This document shows positions 28,534-32,554 of a stretch of 32,554 nt of DNA, one piece after another. The position numbers and the translations under genes were made by a program. Source of the DNA: Synechococcales cyanobacterium PMM_0083. Its GTDB lineage: Bacteria > Cyanobacteriota > Cyanobacteriia > Leptolyngbyales > Leptolyngbyaceae. The notes under the pieces are model-generated. The model ran no database searches, was not told the origin of the DNA, and saw nothing but the letters and a program-made list of their open reading frames with translations. Within the stretch, counting starts at the first letter, position 1. Each line of letters opens with the position of its first letter. Location of the stretch: contig CASBQE010000260.1 in the NCBI GenBank assembly GCA_949127665.1, positions 1 through 32,554 of the forward strand. Reading direction: 5' to 3'.

Positions 28534-29943
28534 ATGCTGACCGAAGAGCGCCTCTCTACCCTTCTGGCAAATGAGCTTCCCGCAGGTGGCAGCGATGCTA
28601 CTCGCTTTGATCCTAAAGAAGCCTGGTATCCAGTCCAATACGTTCAAGATCTGGATAAAACTAAGCCGACTAAGTTCACCTTACTTGAACAAGATTTGGT
28701 GATTTGGTGGGATCAACAGGCTGGCTGCTGGCGAGCTTTTGTGGATCAGTGTCCGCATCGCTTGGTGCCGCTGTCGCAAGGAAGGATTGCAGAGGATGGA
28801 CTATTGGAATGCCCGTATCATGGGTGGGCATTTAAAGGCGATGGCGAGTGCGATCGCATTCCTCAGCAGCCCACGGGCGATCGCGCCAATGAATCGAAAC
28901 GAGCCTGTGCAATTGTTTTTGCCACTGTTGAACGACAAGGTTTGCTATTTATCTACCCTGGCAAGTCCGAAAATGCGGCGCAGGTCAGCGTTCCGATCAT
29001 CGAGCCTTTGGAAGAAGATCCAGATAAGTGGATTTGTCTTAATACTTTTCGAGATTTGCCCTACGACGCGCTGACTCTGCTAGAAAATGTGCTGGATGCC
29101 AGCCATGTTCCCTTCACTCATCACCGCTCTGTGGGGAATCGGGCAAACGCATCAACCGTGGAACTGGAAGTATTAGAGGCCGGCAAACAAGGTTTTGATG
29201 GCTTTTGGGAAGCAGGACCTCGCAAGGGCACTTTAGGATCGCAGCACACCAAGTTTATTGCCCCCAACTTAATGTGGCACGATCTCACCTCTAAGCAGTT
29301 TGGTCGCACCATGACGGTGGTATATGCGACTCCCACGCGGAAAGGTGAGTGCCGTGTGTTTGCTCGGTTTCCATTTCAGTTTTCCTCGAAACTGCCTGCC
29401 TTTTTTATCAAGATCACCCCGCGCTGGTATTCTCACATCGGCAACAACGCCATTTTGGAAGATGACCAAATTTTCTTGCACCATCAAGAACGCTACCTAG
29501 AAGCCAAAGGCGGCAGTGCAAATCTTGCCAAGGCGTTTTACCTGCCGACTCGTGCCGATGCCTATGTTTCTGCGTTGCGAAAGTGGGTAACTGACTATGA
29601 AGCCGATCCGTTTCCGGGACAACTGCTGTCGCCACCGTTAACAGATGCGGTGCTGCTCGATCGCTACCAGTCCCATACTGAGCATTGCTCTAGTTGTCGC
29701 GCCGCCCTTGCTAACATTCAACGGGTTCGGTTAGGACTGGCGATCGCGGGTTTCATCTCGTGGGCTGTTTTGCCATTACTCATCGTTTGGTTGGGCACTC
29801 CATCTGTCACGCTTTCAACCCTAATGACGATTATTCCCGTAACAGCAGGCGGCATTTGGCTGTGGCTTGGCAATTTGGAACGTCAGTTTTATCAAGGACG
29901 CGCCGTACCTCCTCGCAATCTGCCAGAGACTAAGAAGAAATAG
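28534..29943 (+). CDS. Rieske non-heme iron oxygenase of the pheophorbide a oxygenase / Tic55 / PTC52-like family
   Basis: Rieske CPHRLVPLSQG...CPYHGWAF; mononuclear Fe motif NVLDASHVPFTH; C-terminal CSSC and two TM segments. Confidence 0.92.
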   Translation: MLTEERLSTLLANELPAGGSDATRFDPKEAWYPVQYVQDLDKTKPTKFTLLEQDLVIWWDQQAGCWRAFVDQCPHRLVPLSQGRIAEDGLLECPYHGWAFKGDGECDRIPQQPTGDRANESKRACAIVFATVERQGLLFIYPGKSENAAQVSVPIIEPLEEDPDKWICLNTFRDLPYDALTLLENVLDASHVPFTHHRSVGNRANASTVELEVLEAGKQGFDGFWEAGPRKGTLGSQHTKFIAPNLMWHDLTSKQFGRTMTVVYATPTRKGECRVFARFPFQFSSKLPAFFIKITPRWYSHIGNNAILEDDQIFLHHQERYLEAKGGSANLAKAFYLPTRADAYVSALRKWVTDYEADPFPGQLLSPPLTDAVLLDRYQSHTEHCSSCRAALANIQRVRLGLAIAGFISWAVLPLLIVWLGTPSVTLSTLMTIIPVTAGGIWLWLGNLERQFYQGRAVPPRNLPETKKK

Positions 29944-29944
29944 C

Positions 29945-30571
29945 CTAGCCTTTTTGAGCCTGAATCACTTGCAAGCTGCCGCCCGCGTGTAAAGTCTGCT
30001 TGGTCACCTGAAACCCGATCGCCGTCAGTGCGGCGACTAAATCTGTTTTGAGTAGCTGCCAAGCAGTTTCGGTTTCAAACAGCAGTAAAAAGATCGCAAT
30101 CCCCGGTATAAACAGGGGATTGGTTGGCTGGTGAAAATCCACCATTGCAAAGGAGCCTCCCGGTTTCAACACTCGATGCACTTCGCTGAAGATTTTTTGC
30201 AGTTGCTCCGGCTCCATTTCATGCATGGCAACGCTGGTATGCACTAGATCAAATTGATTATCGGCAAAGGGCATCGCCTCGGCAAAGGCTTCCACATACT
30301 CGGCTTGGGGCACATTCTGTTGAGCGCGTTTGATCGAAAACGGTGATGCATCTAGCCCCGTTACTTGGCGCGATCGCTCAACCAAAACCTGCGTCGTCTG
30401 TCCACTGCCACAGCATAGATCCAGCACAGTCGTTTCTGGTTCGATCTTTAGACCTTCCAGCGCCAGCCTGCGAAATCGCCCTTCACCGCCCACACTCAAC
30501 GCTGCCACACGAGAAATGCCGTCATAAAGCCACTGATAGCGGTAACTGAGATCTCGAAGAATCGTTGCCAT
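29945..30571 (-). CDS. Class I SAM-dependent methyltransferase
   Basis: TTVLDLCCGSGQTTQVLVERSRQVTGLDASPFSIKRAQQN; MPFADNQFDLVHTSVAMHEM; LKPGGSFAMVDFHQP. Confidence 0.93.
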   Translation of the reverse strand: MATILRDLSYRYQWLYDGISRVAALSVGGEGRFRRLALEGLKIEPETTVLDLCCGSGQTTQVLVERSRQVTGLDASPFSIKRAQQNVPQAEYVEAFAEAMPFADNQFDLVHTSVAMHEMEPEQLQKIFSEVHRVLKPGGSFAMVDFHQPTNPLFIPGIAIFLLLFETETAWQLLKTDLVAALTAIGFQVTKQTLHAGGSLQVIQAQKG

Positions 30572-30576
30572 AAAAA

Positions 30577-30915
30577 TTAGGAATGACGAATGAGAAACAA
30601 TCCATCTGCCTCTGGTTCAAACTCTAGCACTTGAACGACGGCATCTAGATTGAGTGAGCCGTAAAGATGAGGAAAGAATTCTCCGGTTTCAATTTCGTCA
30701 AATTGTAAACGAGCTTTGAGGCGATCGCGCTCTATCTTGAGTAACACCAGCCCGGTTTGTCCTGAATAAAAACGGTTGGCGACCCACACAACTTGGGCAG
30801 GCATAGAGCAGTGAATGAAGCCTTCCGTTTCCAGGCTGTCCGCCCGATATTCGCCGAGTTGTTGTGCCTGTTGCCATTGAGATCGCGTTGTAATGTGAAA
30901 AATCATGCTATCCAT
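30577..30915 (-). CDS. DUF952 domain-containing protein (start may be Met at 30906)
   Basis: MIFHITTRSQWQQAQQLGEYRADSLETEGFIHCSMPAQVVWVANRFYSGQTGLVLLKIERDRL. Confidence 0.92.
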   Translation of the reverse strand: MDSMIFHITTRSQWQQAQQLGEYRADSLETEGFIHCSMPAQVVWVANRFYSGQTGLVLLKIERDRLKARLQFDEIETGEFFPHLYGSLNLDAVVQVLEFEPEADGLFLIRHS

Positions 30916-31577
30916 TAAGACTGCTCAACTGTTCGGAGGGCATCTCGGAAGGCGATGACGGCATCGTGTTGATCGGCGATCGCCACGCAGCGAGTCAGCA
31001 AAGCGAGGTCTAGATTGGGCAGTAGTTCGCTGGTGGAGAGTTGCTCATAGCCAGATTGCCGCAGATGATGAATTTCTAGCTGGTCATCTTGCCAAATCCA
31101 CACTTCAGCAACGCCCAACCCTTGATACACGGCAAGTTTATCGATTAAACCACTCGTAACTACGACTTCGATCGCAATATCTGGCACCTCTTTTTTGGTA
31201 TCTAGGTAATAGCATTCGTCGGGTTCCAGTCCCCGCTGCTGTGCCTGTTTTCGGTAAGTGGAAGACCCATAGCCATACAGCCGAATGTTTTTCTCGATCG
31301 CGTACTGCTCTAACAATCGAGCAAGGGTTGTCTTTATATTCTCGTGTTTTTCTGATGGCATGAAAAGTTCTAACCAGCCCTCCAAATAGGTCATGCGTAA
31401 CCCTGGCTGATCCAGCAGATCGCGGAGAGTTTCATACTGCTCCCAAGTAATGCCAGACAGCAGAAATCGCTGGTCGTCTGCCAGTTTTTCTAGGTCAATT
31501 GGAGCCGCTGTTTCGAGCTTGAGGTTCATGGCGGGTGCCTCGATAGGTCGCTTAGGTTTTATTCTAAGCTGCGGCAC
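30915..31577 (-). CDS. Uma2 family endonuclease-like protein (DUF820; start likely at Met 31529)
   Basis: TWEQYETLRDLLDQPGLRMTYLEGWLELFMPSEKHENIKTTLARLLE...PDIAIEVVVTSGLIDKLAVYQGLGVAEVWIWQDDQLEIH. Confidence 0.92.
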   Translation of the reverse strand: MPQLRIKPKRPIEAPAMNLKLETAAPIDLEKLADDQRFLLSGITWEQYETLRDLLDQPGLRMTYLEGWLELFMPSEKHENIKTTLARLLEQYAIEKNIRLYGYGSSTYRKQAQQRGLEPDECYYLDTKKEVPDIAIEVVVTSGLIDKLAVYQGLGVAEVWIWQDDQLEIHHLRQSGYEQLSTSELLPNLDLALLTRCVAIADQHDAVIAFRDALRTVEQS

Positions 31578-31649
31578 CCAGTAATCAGTTCACAAATCCT
31601 GTCACACGGTCGTTGCCCGGTTGGTTTACGATGGGCAGTGGTCAACCGC

Positions 31650-31678
31650 ACCCAAATGAGGTCGTACCCAAATGAGGT
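31650..31678. repeat. 16-bp-period duplication carrying the presumptive Shine-Dalgarno of the ABC gene
   Basis: ACCCAAATGAGGT at 31650-31662 and 31666-31678, just before ATG 31683. Confidence 0.85.
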
Positions 31679-31682
31679 GGAC

Positions 31683-32554
31683 ATGATTGAAGTGGAGCAT
31701 CTGAGCAAAATCTACGGCACGGCATCGGCGATTCGTGGAACGATCCCGATGGGAATCGCGGATGTCACTTTTTCTGTGGAGCCGGGGGAGATCTTGGGTT
31801 TTTTGGGACCGAATGGAGCCGGGAAAACCACCACTATGCGGATTTTGTCGGGCTATTTGCCAGCGACTACGGGCACGGCGAAGGTGGCTGGCTATGAGGT
31901 GCATCAGGACTCGATGGCGGTGCGATCGCGGATTGGCTATTTACCTGAAACACCGCCGCTGTACCCGGATATGACGGTGGAAGGGTTTCTCCATTTTGTG
32001 GCGCGAATTAAGGGCGTAAATGCAGGCGATCGCGCTGCAAAGGTCACGTCGGCGCTGGTAAAAACTAGCCTCACAGATCGCCGCACTAGCTTGATTCGCA
32101 AGCTTTCTAAAGGCTATCGGCAGCGAGTAGGCATTGCTCAGGCGATCGTTCATGATCCACCGGTGATTATTTTGGATGAGCCAACCGTGGGGCTTGATCC
32201 ACGCCAAATCATTGAAGTTCGCAATTTGATTAAAAATTTGGCGGGAAGCCATACGGTGATTCTCTCGACGCATATTTTGCCGGAAGTCAGCATGACGTGT
32301 AATCGGGTGGCGATTATTCACCAGGGTCGGGTGGTGGCGACAAATACGCCGGAGCAGTTGATGGCGCAGCGGATGGGCGGTTCTGGCTATGAACTGGAGA
32401 TTGAAGGGACTTTGGAAGAGTCGCAACGGGTGTTGCGATCGCTGGCGGGAGTGCAGGATGTCAATCCTGTGAATACTGAGTTGCCAGAGGGATGTTGCCG
32501 GGTGCGGGTAGTGGGTGCTGATGGGGCGTTGATGGGGCGATCGCTGGCGGGGGC
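31683..32554 (+). CDS. ABC transporter ATP-binding protein, GldA-like, truncated at the window end
   Basis: MIEVEHLSKIYG...GFLGPNGAGKTTTMRILSGYLPATTGTA...RKLSKGYRQRVGIAQAIVHDPPVIILDEPTVGLDPRQI; no stop before 32554. Confidence 0.93.
   Translation, partial: MIEVEHLSKIYGTASAIRGTIPMGIADVTFSVEPGEILGFLGPNGAGKTTTMRILSGYLPATTGTAKVAGYEVHQDSMAVRSRIGYLPETPPLYPDMTVEGFLHFVARIKGVNAGDRAAKVTSALVKTSLTDRRTSLIRKLSKGYRQRVGIAQAIVHDPPVIILDEPTVGLDPRQIIEVRNLIKNLAGSHTVILSTHILPEVSMTCNRVAIIHQGRVVATNTPEQLMAQRMGGSGYELEIEGTLEESQRVLRSLAGVQDVNPVNTELPEGCCRVRVVGADGALMGRSLAG

Noticed and set aside
28254-28535. 93-aa minus-strand ORF
   Set aside because: Lacks a natural protein pattern and overlaps, in another frame, the more convincing 59-aa membrane protein and the Rieske gene start.
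30915-31577. Uma2 plus DUF952 plus methyltransferase considered as a defence or restriction-modification island
   Set aside because: Uma2 genes are abundant in cyanobacteria and the methyltransferase is UbiE-like small-molecule type, with no DNA-methylase motifs or specificity subunit.
31941-32426. 161-aa minus-strand ORF
   Set aside because: Antisense to the ABC ATPase, whose Walker and signature motifs are clear on plus.

Overview
This is a chromosomal window from a cyanobacterium, judged from the PSII genes and the many HIP1 octamers (GCGATCGC). The left end is a photosynthesis block: psbB, a probable psbT start cut by the window edge, a CX5CX2C [2Fe-2S] ferredoxin, psbM (missing from the ORF track), psbO and a SigF-like sigma factor. 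Next are a TRAP transporter (dctQ-dctM, with dctP convergent and overlapping), a DUF29 protein, a sensor histidine kinase, and a tight smc / PRC-barrel / SET-domain gene row. After that come a STAS-sugar transferase fusion, an SDR, a PEP-CTERM beta-propeller protein, grxC-gshB, DUF427-rbsK, an FKBP, a HAD phosphatase, an AI-2E family transporter, a PaO-like Rieske oxygenase, a methyltransferase, DUF952, Uma2 and a truncated ABC ATPase. I see no CRISPR array, rRNA, tRNA, intact transposase or prophage. Most of the content is ordinary core genome. The best leads are the smc/PRC-barrel/SET row, the STAS-sugar transferase fusion, a 59-aa membrane protein missed by the ORF track, heptad-phased repeat arrays at gene edges, and a palindrome-bounded in-frame insertion in the ABC ATPase.
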